From Pseudanabaena sp. UWO311 (GTDB taxonomy: Bacteria > Cyanobacteriota > Cyanobacteriia > Pseudanabaenales > Pseudanabaenaceae), in the NCBI RefSeq assembly GCF_006937785.1, contig NZ_SJEE01000006.1, forward strand, positions 1-64,000: a stretch of DNA of 64,000 nt, written 5' to 3'. The position numbers and the translations under genes were made by a program. The notes beneath the pieces are model-generated. The model did no database searches. It was not told the DNA's origin and saw only the letters and a list, made by a program, of their open reading frames with translations. This document shows positions 1 through 10,200 of the stretch, piece after piece (positions within the stretch are counted from its first letter, which is position 1; every line of letters starts with the position of its first letter).

Positions 1-57
1 CAGTGAACCGTAAAATTTCAACATCTCCGTCTCAAGTTCTTCGCTGTAATAACCCAA
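1..57 (-). CDS. possible 5' end of a protein gene leaving the window
   Basis: Read on the minus strand there are 19 open codons from a TTG at 57, preceded about 8 bases upstream by an AAAAGGA ribosome-binding-like stretch. The peptide reads as a short acidic lead and then MLKFYGSL. This faintly recalls the start of some cyanobacterial transposases, but it is far too short to assign. It could equally be non-coding. The next 240 bases hold no other gene that I can support and probably contain the promoter of the Uma2 gene. Confidence 0.25.
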   Translation of the reverse strand, partial: MGYYSEELETEMLKFYGSL

Positions 58-297
58 AATTATTCCTTTTCTTTCTTTATCTGAGATTATCCTAATTTGC
101 ACAAGTTATTTGTTTTTCATTCCTTAGCCTTGTTCTTTGTCATAATGAAAGTAGACTAATCGAAGGCACAGGCGCGTATTGTAAACATCATTCGTCACAA
201 TGACATAAGGAACCGAAAAATTCAAAAAAGGCTTGCTGCAAAAAATGTTTGTGTAAATCGTTAAATAGTACCAAAACTAACCAAAGAGAGATTTCCC

Positions 298-894
298 ATG
301 AACGCAGTTAAAGAAAACTTTCCCCAACTTACCCCAGAAGAATACTTTGCTTGGGAAGAAAAGCAACTAGAAAAACACGAACTGATTAACGGTCAAGTTT
401 ACGCCATGAGTGGCGGTAGCGTTAATCACGGTCGTCTTGCCATCAGACTTACTGCCATGTTTGATCATCATTTAGAAAATACCAGTTGCATAGCAGGCAA
501 TTCTGACATCAAGATTAATATTGTTGCAACCAAAAACTATACTTACCCCGATGCCAGCGTCACCTGCGACGATCGCGACAAAAACACCCCAAATTATTTC
601 ACCTATCCTTGCCTCATCGTTGAAGTTCTCTCTCCTAGCACTGAAACCTACGATCGCAGTGGCAAATTTAGACTGTACCGCAAAAATCCAGTCTTACAGG
701 ATTATTTATTAGTTAGTTCCACCAGCATCGAAATGGATTTGTATCACAAAAACGAAGCAGGTGATTGGTTAATTATTAACTATCAAGCAGGCGACACCGT
801 GGAACTCAAAAGCATTAATTTAAACTTTCCCATTGAGCAAATCTATCGCAATCTCGATCTCACACCAGAGACTGAATCAACCAAATTATCCTAA
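298..894 (+). CDS. Uma2 family (DUF820) putative endonuclease
   Basis: This 198-residue protein has the Uma2/DUF820 layout. An N-terminal helix (EEYFAWEEKQ) is followed by HELINGQVYAMSGGS, then a PD-(D/E)XK-like core with YTYPDASVTCDD near residues 80-90 and LIVEVLSPSTETYDRSGKF near 105-125. The acidic residue after YTYPD and the E-V-L core match the predicted metal-binding nuclease centre of the family. Uma2 proteins are expanded in cyanobacteria and their physiological role is unknown. The length is normal and the ATG follows AGAGAGATTTCCC, a purine-rich ribosome-binding region. It stands alone; a repeat block follows. Confidence 0.85.
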   Translation: MNAVKENFPQLTPEEYFAWEEKQLEKHELINGQVYAMSGGSVNHGRLAIRLTAMFDHHLENTSCIAGNSDIKINIVATKNYTYPDASVTCDDRDKNTPNYFTYPCLIVEVLSPSTETYDRSGKFRLYRKNPVLQDYLLVSSTSIEMDLYHKNEAGDWLIINYQAGDTVELKSINLNFPIEQIYRNLDLTPETESTKLS

Positions 895-1030
895 ACCTCA
901 TTCCCAAATCGAAGATGAAAAATTGTAGCCATAAAAATTAAAAACTATCGCCTTGAGTAACTCCTTTACAGATAGCGATCGCCCCCTCAACACCCAAAAT
1001 CTCGATCACCACCTCAAAAAAAGCAACCAG

Positions 1031-1312
1031 AGATCGCCTAGAAATCATGACCCATAGTAAAGGCGATCACCTTAATGGAGATCGCCTTTATGAGATAGAT
1101 TGTTGGTGCGATCGCCTAAAAATCATAACTCACAGTAATAGCGATCGCCTAAAAATCACGACCCACAGTAATAGCGATCGCCTTTTGGAGATAGATTGTT
1201 GAAGCGATCGCCTAAAAATCACGACTCATGGGAATAGCGATCGCTTTTATGAGATATATTATTGAAGCGATCGCCTATAAATCATGACTCATAGTAACAG
1301 CGATCGCCGCTT
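1031..1312 (+). repeat. HIP1-bounded intergenic repeat block
   Basis: At least four tandem modules lie between GCGATCGC octamers or close variants. One spacer type reads like CTAAAAATCACGACTCACAG, the other like CTTTAGGAGATAGATTG. The gap 895-1464 contains no gene that I can support. The same spacer pair recurs at more than fifteen other intergenic places in this window, always in this orientation. Confidence 0.85.
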
Positions 1313-1338
1313 TCCCTAACTCACCACTACTAACCCAA

Positions 1339-1375
1339 ACTTAAGTACAGGATTTTATTAAACTTAGGGACAATT
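1339..1375 (+). promoter_or_regulatory. bipartite ACTTAAGTACAG-N16-GGGACAATT element
   Basis: ACTTAAGTACAG (1339-1350) is followed after exactly 16 bases by GGGACAATT (1367-1375), 89 bases before the start codon of the receiver-reductase fusion. The same arrangement occurs at 11032, 13574 and 27883. ACTTAAGT is itself a palindrome. Operator or promoter function is inferred from recurrence and position. Confidence 0.6.
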
Positions 1376-1464
1376 CAAGAAATAGCGATCACCTTATAAC
1401 AAAAAACTTAGCTAATTTGTAATATAAAATCTAGTTGAGACCCATCATTCCCCAAAGATGTCCC

Positions 1465-3117
1465 ATGCTCAAGCCTGTAATACTTACCGTTGATGATGAC
1501 CCCGCAGTATTGCAAGCGGTGGCTAGAGACCTACGACAACAATATGGCGATCGGTTTCGGATTGTACGAGCGGACTCTGGAACATCGGCACTTGACACCA
1601 CCCAGCAACTCAAACTTCGCAATGAAGCGATCGCTCTGTTTCTAGTGGATCAACGGATGCCACAAATGAGCGGCGTAGAATTTTTAGAACAGGCGAGTGA
1701 CATCTTTCCAGAAGCAAAACGGGTGCTGCTGACTGCCTATGCCGATACGAATGCCGCGATCGCCGCGATTAATACCGCTAGACTCGACTACTACCTATTA
1801 AAGCCTTGGGATCCGCCGCAGGAGAAGCTTTATCCAGCACTTGATGATCTGCTTAATGATTGGCAAGCGAACTTTAAACCCGAATTTCAAGGCGTAAAAG
1901 TAATTAGCGATCGCTGGTCTCCACAATCCCACAATATTCGCGATTTCCTTGCCCGCAACCAAATTCCCTATCGTTGGCTCGATATTGAAACTAATCCTGA
2001 AGCTCAGAAATTTTTACAATATGCTGGAGAGAAAGGTAATCCCTGTTTGCCTTTGGTAATTTTGCCTGATGGCACGAAATTAGTTAAACCTAGCATTACT
2101 GATATTGCGGGAAAAGTCGGACTACAGACAGAAGCTGAAAAACCATTTTACGACCTCGCAATTATTGGTGGTGGTCCCGCAGGACTAGCCGCCGCAGTTT
2201 ATGGAGCTTCTGAAGGATTACGCACCGTGATGATTGAGAAGGAAGCTCCTGGAGGACAGGCGGGAACCAGCTCGCGCATTGAGAACTATCTAGGATTTCC
2301 TGTGGGCTTGAGTGGTAGCGACCTCGCTCGACGCGGAGTCACCCAAGCCAAGCGTTTTGGAGTAGAAATTCTAACACCATTAGAAGCAACAGGCATCCGT
2401 ATTGAGAACAACTATCGCATCATTACATTATCTAATGGTTCGGAGATTAGTTGCCACGCTCTAATTTTAGCGATGGGTGTAGCTTGGCGCAGGTTAGACG
2501 TAAAGGGAATTGACAAATTTACAGGCGCAGGAGTCTACTATGGAGCAGCTCAAACTGAAGCAGCCGCTTGTCAGAATGAGGAAGTTTATATTGTTGGTGG
2601 AGCTAACTCCGCAGGTCAAGCGGCGATGTATTTCTCGAAATATGCCAGCAAGGTTCGCATGTTAGTGCGAGGCGAGTCGCTTACTAAGAGTATGTCCCAG
2701 TATTTGATCGACCAGATCGCGGGAACTCCTAATATTGAAGTTTTACCTTTCCACAGCGTTGTAGAAGTGAAAGGCAGCGACAAACTGGAAGAGATAGTGG
2801 TGAAGGATTCGCAAACAGGGGAGGTGAAAACTCTGGCGGCAAGTTCGCTATTTATTTTCATTGGTGCGACTCCCAGCACGGAATGGCTTGGCGATTTGAT
2901 TCAACAAGACGATCGCGGTTTTGTAAAGACGGGCTTAGATATCGAGAAAACTACGCCTTGGCAATTGCAGCGCGATCGCTTTTTGTTAGAGACAAATATT
3001 TCTGGCATCTTTGCTGTAGGCGATGTGCGTCATGGCTCAGTTAAGCGTGTTGCCTCAGGCGTAGGTGAAGGATCGATTTGCGTGCAATTTGTCCATCAGC
3101 ATCTTGCCAATGTTTAA
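1465..3117 (+). CDS. response-regulator receiver fused to thioredoxin-like and FAD/NAD(P) thioredoxin-reductase-like domains
   Basis: The protein has three parts. Residues 1-125 are a CheY-type receiver (VDDD near 9-12, predicted phospho-acceptor D62 in FLVDQRMP). About 140-215 is a thioredoxin/glutaredoxin-like fold with WSPQSH where a CxxC would sit. About 228-550 is a thioredoxin-reductase-like flavoprotein with an FAD motif (IIGGGPAGLAAA, from about 230), an NAD(P) motif (IVGGANSAGQAA) and the C-terminal GIFAVGDVRHG signature. The reductase CxxC is also absent: YYGAAQTEAAACQ stands in its place. It is therefore probably not a classical disulfide reductase. The ATG at 1465 is chosen over an upstream TTG at 1435 because the receiver fold begins right after it. 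The next gene is a histidine kinase, a likely signalling partner. Confidence 0.85.
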   Translation: MLKPVILTVDDDPAVLQAVARDLRQQYGDRFRIVRADSGTSALDTTQQLKLRNEAIALFLVDQRMPQMSGVEFLEQASDIFPEAKRVLLTAYADTNAAIAAINTARLDYYLLKPWDPPQEKLYPALDDLLNDWQANFKPEFQGVKVISDRWSPQSHNIRDFLARNQIPYRWLDIETNPEAQKFLQYAGEKGNPCLPLVILPDGTKLVKPSITDIAGKVGLQTEAEKPFYDLAIIGGGPAGLAAAVYGASEGLRTVMIEKEAPGGQAGTSSRIENYLGFPVGLSGSDLARRGVTQAKRFGVEILTPLEATGIRIENNYRIITLSNGSEISCHALILAMGVAWRRLDVKGIDKFTGAGVYYGAAQTEAAACQNEEVYIVGGANSAGQAAMYFSKYASKVRMLVRGESLTKSMSQYLIDQIAGTPNIEVLPFHSVVEVKGSDKLEEIVVKDSQTGEVKTLAASSLFIFIGATPSTEWLGDLIQQDDRGFVKTGLDIEKTTPWQLQRDRFLLETNISGIFAVGDVRHGSVKRVASGVGEGSICVQFVHQHLANV

Positions 3118-3121
3118 CCAT

Positions 3122-3158
3122 CAAAGGAAAAAGATTACTTCGCAATCTTTTTCCTTTG
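3122..3158 (+). terminator. strong intercistronic hairpin, terminator or attenuator
   Basis: A perfect 15-base inverted repeat (arms 3122-3136 and 3144-3158) surrounds the 7-base loop ACTTCGC. The right arm is T-rich (TCTTTTTCC) and is followed by TTTAT. It sits five bases after the fusion gene's stop codon and 21 bases before the kinase start. It could terminate most transcripts or stabilise the upstream mRNA. Confidence 0.7.
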
Positions 3159-3179
3159 TTTATAGTCTAGGAGATTGCC

Positions 3180-4598
3180 ATGCTCTGCGCTGATACTCTA
3201 TTACAACTAGAACTCTTTCAGACTTTGCCCATTGAAAGACTTAAGTGGATCTGCGATCGCGTCCAGCCGATGCACCTGAAGGCAGGAGATATCCTCTGTC
3301 GAGAGGGCGATCGCCCCGATGGATTTTACATTCAAGTGAATGGAATTACTAACATCAGCCGCATGAGCCAAGGTGTTGATATGCCCATCGGTCGGCATGA
3401 AGGATTATCCTTCTTTGGTGAAATTCAAGTCCTCTCTGACGATAATGTGCCTGTGACCTTAGAGGCTGTCAATGAAGTCCACCTCTATCGACTCTCTGGC
3501 GAAGATTTTATCGATGTTCTGCATTCCTGTCGCGAGTTCGAGAAGCTCATGTTTCGGATCGTCCAGAAGCGTTTGCGCGGTCTAGAATCTTTCATTCAAA
3601 CCCGTGAAAAAATGGCTGCTCTCGGCACACTCTCCGCAGGACTCGCCCACGAACTAAATAATCCTGCGGCGGCTCTAGTTAGAGCTTTAAAGGATTTAAA
3701 ACCTGCGATGCTGGAACTGCAACGCATGAATTTAGTTTACGGTCAGCGCCAAGTTGATGAGGCGCATACTGCGGAATGGCTAAAAATTCGAGATTCAGGT
3801 TTTGAGGCGATCGCCAATCCGTCAACTAATTCTCTAGAACTAAGCGATCGCGAAGATCGATTACTGGAATGGTTAGAAGATTATGGCGTACAAGAAGCTT
3901 GGAAATTGGTAGAACCTTTGGCGTTAGGTGGCGTTGAGCCAGAGATATTATCCTCAATGATGGATCGTTGGCGGAATGATTCTACCGAATTGAGAGATAT
4001 GGGACTGCGTTGGCTCGCTCTATCCTTTGACGTGATGGCGATGATTGGCAATGGGCTAAATGGTGCAGAGAGAATCTCGACATTAGTACAGTCGATGAAG
4101 TCCTATTCCTATATGGATCGGGGCGCACAGCAAAAAGTTGACATTCACGAAGGCATTGAAGACACGCTGCGATTATTTTCGTTCAAACTCAAGCATGGTA
4201 TTACGATTAAACGCGATTACGATCGGAATTTGCCGCAAATTTTGGCTTTTGGAAGTGAGCTAAATCAGGTATGGACGAATTTAATCGATAATGCGATTTA
4301 CGAACTAGAAAATACAGGCTCCTTTGACGGATCGCCTGCAACGATCACGATTCGCACTTGTCATAGAGACAAATGTTTAGTAGTAGAAATTATCGACAAT
4401 GGACATGGCATCGCTCCCGAAGTGAAAAACCGCATTCTGGAACCCTTCTTTACTACTAAACCTATGGGAAAAGGTTCGGGATTAGGCCTAGATGTGGTCA
4501 GACGCATTATCGAAAATCGACATCACGGCAGTCTTGCGATCGAGTCTGGTGCTGGTAAAACCTGCTTTATAGTTTTTTTGCCCATACAAGATGCCTAA
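3180..4598 (+). CDS. cyclic-nucleotide-binding sensor histidine kinase
   Basis: Residues 1 to about 125 form a CNB/Crp-like effector domain (LKAGDILCREGDRPDGFYIQ). A kinase follows: the phospho-acceptor helix MAALGTLSAGLAHELNNPAA places the histidine at about 157. A long helical insert comes next, then the ATPase with N box (VWTNLIDNAIYEL), G1 (DNGHGI), F box (FFTTK) and G2 (GKGSGLGL). There are no membrane segments, so it should act in the cytoplasm. GGAG-type ribosome-binding bases (CTAGGAG) lie before the ATG. It follows the receiver-reductase fusion by 62 bases on the same strand, separated by a strong hairpin, and probably phosphorylates that receiver. The ligand is unknown. Confidence 0.9.
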   Translation: MLCADTLLQLELFQTLPIERLKWICDRVQPMHLKAGDILCREGDRPDGFYIQVNGITNISRMSQGVDMPIGRHEGLSFFGEIQVLSDDNVPVTLEAVNEVHLYRLSGEDFIDVLHSCREFEKLMFRIVQKRLRGLESFIQTREKMAALGTLSAGLAHELNNPAAALVRALKDLKPAMLELQRMNLVYGQRQVDEAHTAEWLKIRDSGFEAIANPSTNSLELSDREDRLLEWLEDYGVQEAWKLVEPLALGGVEPEILSSMMDRWRNDSTELRDMGLRWLALSFDVMAMIGNGLNGAERISTLVQSMKSYSYMDRGAQQKVDIHEGIEDTLRLFSFKLKHGITIKRDYDRNLPQILAFGSELNQVWTNLIDNAIYELENTGSFDGSPATITIRTCHRDKCLVVEIIDNGHGIAPEVKNRILEPFFTTKPMGKGSGLGLDVVRRIIENRHHGSLAIESGAGKTCFIVFLPIQDA

Positions 4599-4610
4599 GC
4601 AAAGCTTGTT

Positions 4611-4856
4611 TTACTTCGAGGGGGATCTAGTCGCAAGAATATATTTAAGGAATGAATAGGTTTCAGATTTAGAAAGTCTAAACTGCTCTCCTGAATGGTC
4701 AATAATATATTCACCTACTACCTCCCCGCAGGCTGTACAGGTATAAGTTCCAACCACAAGTATGTCAATACTCAACTGCCGAATTTGTTCTTCTAACCAT
4801 TGATCTCTAAGCGCCAAAACATCTTCAAAATAGACTGAATTCATTACTGTCTCCAT
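4611..4856 (-). CDS. small hypothetical protein with a CxxC pair
   Basis: This 81-residue protein belongs to no family that I recognise. The N-terminal half is helical and charged (FEDVLALRDQWLEEQIRQLS). The middle reads VVGTYTCTACGEVVGEYI, with one CTAC pair that could bind metal or be redox active. The gene lies convergent to the CNB kinase and just downstream of the DUF1400 hydrolase on the same strand. A second ATG five codons in (MNSVYFED) is an alternative start. Coding status is supported by length and ordinary composition only. Confidence 0.55.
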   Translation of the reverse strand: METVMNSVYFEDVLALRDQWLEEQIRQLSIDILVVGTYTCTACGEVVGEYIIDHSGEQFRLSKSETYSFLKYILATRSPSK

Positions 4857-4887
4857 ATTGATGTGCTTGTAAAAATTGTAGTAGAAA

Positions 4888-6567
4888 CTACGGCTTAATA
4901 TCCAAGGCTTGCCTTAACTGCTCCTCCGAGAAAGAAGTCACTAGATTTAGTGGTAGAGGATCGCGGCTAATAGTTTTTACATAAGCAGATGTAAGATATT
5001 GCCGAAAATTAGGTTGACTAGAAAGATAGGTTTTGAAAAAAGCGACACTCAATATTTTGGCATAGGGATGAGCAAAACTAGGATCGATGCCAATTAAAGT
5101 AGACGGGACATTGAATATGCCCTTTTCACTTTTCTCTAAAAATGAGAAATGCGTTCCTTTGGGCACGATCGCTAAATACTTGTCTGGTATATTTAGCCAA
5201 GTAAATAGAAAGAACTGTTCAGGAACGGTTGGGGAAACCACATCATCCCCACTAGCAAAAATCATCACTGGCACATTAAGCGCTTTAGTACCTTCACGGC
5301 TAAACATTGTACTACCACCAATGGGATTTAAGGTAAGAATTGCCTTAACGCGCTGATCCTTTAGATTGTATTCTCGTGGTTCTAAGTTAATCGCACGGCA
5401 TTGAATTAACTTGGAGAGATTAAAAGAAGTGACATTTGGCTCAGGGACATTGCAAACAGACTTTAGGCTGTCGAAATTTAGACGAGCGCCGCCCAGTGAC
5501 AATACTGTATAACCTCCTAAAGAATGCCCAATTAATCCTACATTTTGGACATCAAGCCGATCCTTCATATTCGGCAAAGTTTTGTTCTGGCGTTCAAGAT
5601 CGTCTAATAAATATTTCACATCTAGAGGTCTAAAGTAAACGTCTCGCTGATCAGGAGTTTTCCCAAATCCTTTTAAGAACGCCCCAAAATCCTTACTGCC
5701 AGTTCCAGGATGTTCTAGCACTGCTACTGCATAGCCATAGGATGCTAAATGTTGGGCGAGATAAATGAATGTATCGCGGTTAGAAGCTAGTCCATGGGAA
5801 ATTACAATTACAGGTGCAGGTTTGCTAAGCTTCTGGGGAATATAGAGTGTCGCATCTATTGACATCCCTCGCTCTGGGTTTTGAAAAGAAAATTCCCTTA
5901 CTTGCCAAGTGAATTCGCCTTTGGCATCAAGCCGATTAGTTGGGATAGTCACTTTGGTTGCTAAGGCTTCATTCTCAGATTGTTGTTGGAGAGATGCGAT
6001 CGCTATTTCTTTTCGATACCAGAGTTGAGATAGTTCCCTATATGCCTCTAAGCCTAAAGGTAAATCCAACTCAATTGTGGGTGTGGGAAAGCGGCGCAGA
6101 ACATTAATTGCTGTCAACCCTTCAGGACTTGCGGCGGAAAGAATCATCGCAGAGCGTAAGGCAAGCAATCCATTTTGATAACCATCAGCTTGTAAAATCC
6201 TCCCCAAACGCTTCATAATTACAAGCCCAATTGGCGAATAGGTAAACTGAGCAAGGGTAACATGGCTAATATCATAGCGTGCGTTTAAAGCTTGCCGTAA
6301 CTCAGCCCGTTGGCTTGGCGGCAGATTATCGAGATAAAATGCTAAACGAGTAGTAATTTTTCCTGTTTTAGCAAAGGTCTCAAGATCAGAAATGAGAATA
6401 TTAAACTGTCCAAATGGAGGATACCAAAATGAGATAGACTCTGCACTCATTACTGGCTCTTTGCTTAAGAAAGATGAGCCTAAAGCGATCGCAACAGCTA
6501 ATGGAATTGCTAGAAATATGCGGTTGCCGATCATGAAGATATGTCGAATATATTGGCTGAAATTCAT
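4888..6567 (-). CDS. DUF1400-type alpha/beta hydrolase, probably exported
   Basis: This 559-residue protein has a hydrophobic N-terminal signal or anchor (FLAIPLAVAIALGSSFL). The cyanobacterial DUF1400 region spans roughly residues 40-170 (ISFWYPPFGQFNILISDLETFA). An alpha/beta-hydrolase domain follows: oxyanion-side motif VIVISHGLASNRD, nucleophile elbow GHSLGG with Ser349, and a probable catalytic His in KGTHFSFLE. The fold resembles platelet-activating-factor acetylhydrolase/dienelactone hydrolase types; the substrate is unknown. It lies downstream of the NarL-type regulator on the same strand, 51 bases apart, and may be co-transcribed with it. Confidence 0.88.
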   Translation of the reverse strand: MNFSQYIRHIFMIGNRIFLAIPLAVAIALGSSFLSKEPVMSAESISFWYPPFGQFNILISDLETFAKTGKITTRLAFYLDNLPPSQRAELRQALNARYDISHVTLAQFTYSPIGLVIMKRLGRILQADGYQNGLLALRSAMILSAASPEGLTAINVLRRFPTPTIELDLPLGLEAYRELSQLWYRKEIAIASLQQQSENEALATKVTIPTNRLDAKGEFTWQVREFSFQNPERGMSIDATLYIPQKLSKPAPVIVISHGLASNRDTFIYLAQHLASYGYAVAVLEHPGTGSKDFGAFLKGFGKTPDQRDVYFRPLDVKYLLDDLERQNKTLPNMKDRLDVQNVGLIGHSLGGYTVLSLGGARLNFDSLKSVCNVPEPNVTSFNLSKLIQCRAINLEPREYNLKDQRVKAILTLNPIGGSTMFSREGTKALNVPVMIFASGDDVVSPTVPEQFFLFTWLNIPDKYLAIVPKGTHFSFLEKSEKGIFNVPSTLIGIDPSFAHPYAKILSVAFFKTYLSSQPNFRQYLTSAYVKTISRDPLPLNLVTSFSEEQLRQALDIKP

Positions 6568-6618
6568 AGTGTTAGTTTTTTTGACAACGAGTTAAGGAAT
6601 AAGGAATTATGATCTGGA

Positions 6619-7245
6619 TTAAGAACTAACAATTCCGCGCTTGATCGCAACTAATGTTGCTTGAGTGCGATCGCTTACGCCTAGCTTACTTAAAACACCA
6701 TTTATGTGGTACTTAACCGTACTCTCAGAAATATATAATTCAGTGGCAATTTGTTGATTCGTTTTACCTTGGGCAACCAATTTTAAGACATCCAATTCTC
6801 GATTAGATAATTGAGGGCGATTGAGCCTTTCTGAGAGCTTTTCGCCAACTTCAGGAGGAATATATTTTTTGCCTTCATAAACAGTTTTGATCGCTCTAAT
6901 AATTTCATCGACTGGAGCGTTTTTAAATATATAGCCCTTGGCTCCTGCCTTTAAACCTTTATAGATATCTTCGTCGCCATCGTAAGTCGTGAGCACAATA
7001 ATTTTTGCCTCCGTAAATTCTTGATGAATAGCAGCGATCGCATCAGCTCCACTCATTTCAGGCATTCTTAAATCCATCAAGGTGACATCAGGACGATACT
7101 GGCGAAATAGGGCAACGGCTTCTACTCCGTTATTTGCCTCAGCTACGGTTTCCATATTAGGAGTGTAATCGATCATTAATACCAATCCACTCCTGACAAT
7201 TGGGTGGTCGTCCGCTACCATAATACGGATTGTTTGATCGGTCAT
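6619..7245 (-). CDS. NarL/FixJ family response regulator
   Basis: This is a 208-residue regulator. The receiver (residues 1-120) has the acidic pocket ADDHP and predicted phospho-acceptor D58 in VTLMDLRMPEM, with conserved Thr and Lys further on (VLTTYDG, AKGYIFKNAP). The C-terminal LuxR-type helix-turn-helix is LSNRELDVLKLVAQGKTNQQIA. Its start codon overlaps the stop codon of the five-GAF kinase by four bases (ATGA), so the two are translationally coupled and form a cognate pair. Targets are unknown; the promoter region shared with the neighbouring CDGSH/Dps genes makes those candidates. Confidence 0.95.
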   Translation of the reverse strand: MTDQTIRIMVADDHPIVRSGLVLMIDYTPNMETVAEANNGVEAVALFRQYRPDVTLMDLRMPEMSGADAIAAIHQEFTEAKIIVLTTYDGDEDIYKGLKAGAKGYIFKNAPVDEIIRAIKTVYEGKKYIPPEVGEKLSERLNRPQLSNRELDVLKLVAQGKTNQQIATELYISESTVKYHINGVLSKLGVSDRTQATLVAIKRGIVSS

Positions 7246-10200
7246 GATTTTTGTTCCTCTAATGGAATCTCTACTAAAATTTCTGTCCCTTTACCCAAAA
7301 TACTGTTAATCAATAATTGTCCTCCAATGCGATCGCTCCGTTCAGATATACTCAAAAGCCCAAATCCCCCATTATCTAAATTGGGCTGGAAGCCACAGCC
7401 ATTATCAGCAATTCTAAGTGAAACTTGGACATTCTGATAGGCGAGAACGATCGAAAGCTTTGTTGCCTTAGCGTGTTTTAAAGCATTAGTAATCGCTTCT
7501 TGAGCAAGTTTGAGGAGGTTGTACCCAATCATCGCCGAGACTTGATATTCACTTCCTAAAATCTGTAGGTCAACTTGAGTAGGACAATCGCGGGTTAACT
7601 TCTCGACTAATTGCGCAAGTTTTTCGGCTAAGTTGGCGTATTCTTGGGCTGTAGGATATATTTCCCAGACTGAGCGCCTTGCTTCGGCAAGTCCTGTTTG
7701 GGCGATGTCGTTGATGCGATCTAGGATTGATTCGATCGCAGAGGGATCTTGTTGTAGCATCCATCTGATTACGCCAGTTTGAATTGAAATACTTGTAAAT
7801 GACTGTGCTAAGGTATCGTGAATCTCGCCAGCTAAACGGTTTCGTTCGATATAGAGTGCAGCTTGCTTTGCTTCTTCGGCTCTTTTTAGAAGTTGGATTG
7901 CTAATGTTGCTTGGTGTGCCAGAGCTTGAGTTAACTCTAGTTCGTCCGGTTCTAACAAGCGCTTTCGATCGAAGCGAATAGTGAAGCTACCAATTATTTC
8001 TGACCCCAGCAAGAGAGGGATGCCTAGTAGAGTTTTTATGCCCAATCGTTGCATATGTCTCCGTATGGAAGTAGGTATGTCGGGGCATTCGTCCACCTGG
8101 TAAATCACAGGAACACGATCGCGAATGTGCTTTTTTAACACGAGGTCAGCAGACAAATCTCGACCGCGTATCCATTTCCCTGATAAGAGTGGGGCATTTT
8201 CAGGTATTGCAGGAACAATTTTGCCATCTAAATAGACAGTGTGGATCGCAAAGCTATCCGCGATCGAGTCATAAAACCAAAGTGCAGAGGAAGAGGAACC
8301 TAGCTGCTCTGATGTGACCTTCAGTACATGTCCCAAAGAGCGTTCTAGTTCTGGTTCCGTCGCCAAAACATCGAGAGTCTGTTTGAGAGTAGCATTGGCC
8401 CTAGCCAGCTGAGTCACACGCGCTTCCGCTGCCTGTTCTCGTTCGAGTGCTAGAGCTGCTTGCTTCGATTCTTCTGATAGGAGAATGAGCTGAAGTGCAA
8501 GCGTTGCTTGAGCTGCGAGAGATTTAATAAATTCAATCTCTAATGATGGAAGGTGAGATTTTTCTGTAAAGGCAAATCCTAGCATCCCAATCAGATCTTT
8601 ACCAGCAACCAAAGGAACGGCAGCAATTTCTTGATGCCCCATGCGAGCATGCCATTCAATCACTTCTGGAATGATGCTAATTGGTTCTAAAGCATTCAAA
8701 AACAAAATTTCTTTGTCAATTGAAAATGTGTCCAAAAGTAATGTAATGTTTTCAGCCTCACAGCCTATCTGAGGATATGGGTCGTGGGATTCTTTATTGA
8801 CATAGGGGATCCCACGCTCGACTGCGGCAACGATTTCAGCAGTTTTGGTACTGATGTCAAAGGTGAATAGCATCGCAAATGCTGCACTAATATTTTCGCT
8901 TAGTACAACCAGTAAGTCCTCTAGAAAATGTGAGACGTTTCTTTTACTGGCCAGTTGCTGTAAGCTTTTATTCAATGCTGAGTTGATTTTTTCTAATTGT
9001 GTCGCCCGTTCTTGAGCCGCTTTTTCTCGCACGTTGGCGATCGCAGTATCACGAGTTGTTTCAGCTAATCCTTCCATCTCTATAGCCAGCGATACCTGAC
9101 TTACGAGCGTCCGAATCATTTCGATCTGCTGCGGCGTTGGTGGAATCTCCGAAGCTAGATCGAAACCAATCCAGCCAGTTGTCTCTTCTCCTTTTCGCAA
9201 TGGAACGTATGCGATCGCGCGCGCACCTCTTGATTCGTGATAATGACGAACCTCAGCTATCAATACACTCGTATCGCTAGTTAGCCCCCAAATAAAGTTT
9301 TCGGACTGAATTCGTTCCCAAGGTATAGCCATTGAAGGACTATTCACCGACCAATCACTATCTAAATTGCTGCCAGCAATTATCTGCTCCACACCATCTA
9401 CAATATGCACTTTTACCCGTACAGTTTTACTTGGAGCCTGATAACTCATAAGTCCGATGCCATTGACTCCTAGTGGAGCCATCACCTCAGCGATAGTCCG
9501 TAAAATCTCGACGATAATGGCTTTCGGATCGGTTGCTGTACTCAGTCGTTCGGTACTGCGTTGCAATGTGAAATTCACCAGTTCTAAAACAGCAGCTCGT
9601 TCTTGTGTCACTCGTTTTTGTTCGCGAACGATCGCCACTTGTTTTGCTTCTTCCGCCAGACGGCTTGTCTGCAATGCCAAGGCTAGTTGTGCCGAAAGGG
9701 TTTCCGCTAGGGCAATTTCAGCCTCACTGTAGGGTAATCCTGCTCCTCGATAGATGACCAAAGCACCGTCAGCAGAATTACCAATGAAGCAAGGCACATT
9801 GAGTTCGGATTCCCAACCGCAAGCACGAGTAAAGTCGTCAAATTCTGGCACACAGGTGCCTGCCGCATGGTCGAGTTGTACAGCCCGAGTCCGATGTCTA
9901 TTTGACGTTCCCAAATATTCATCGGATACAGTAAATCCTTCCGCCAATCGAATGATCAGTTCGTATTTATCGGGGTCGAGCGCTAGAATTTCGGTTGGCT
10001 TAAGAACTTGCCCATCGATCAACCAATAGCGTAAATAGATTAGTTCGCCTGAAGAATCAAAGAAAGAACAACTGGTCGCTTGAAAGTTTTCTAATACGAT
10101 TTTTAACACCAGAGGAATAAATTCTTCAACACTTTCAATATTGCCTAAAGCATCGACCGTTTTCTGTAAGGCAGTATTTGCTCGCGCTAAGTGGACAGCC

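Noticed and set aside
1031-1312. Regularly spaced octamers suggesting a CRISPR array
   Set aside because: The spacers themselves are repeated elsewhere, the repeat unit is the HIP1 octamer and no cas gene is present.
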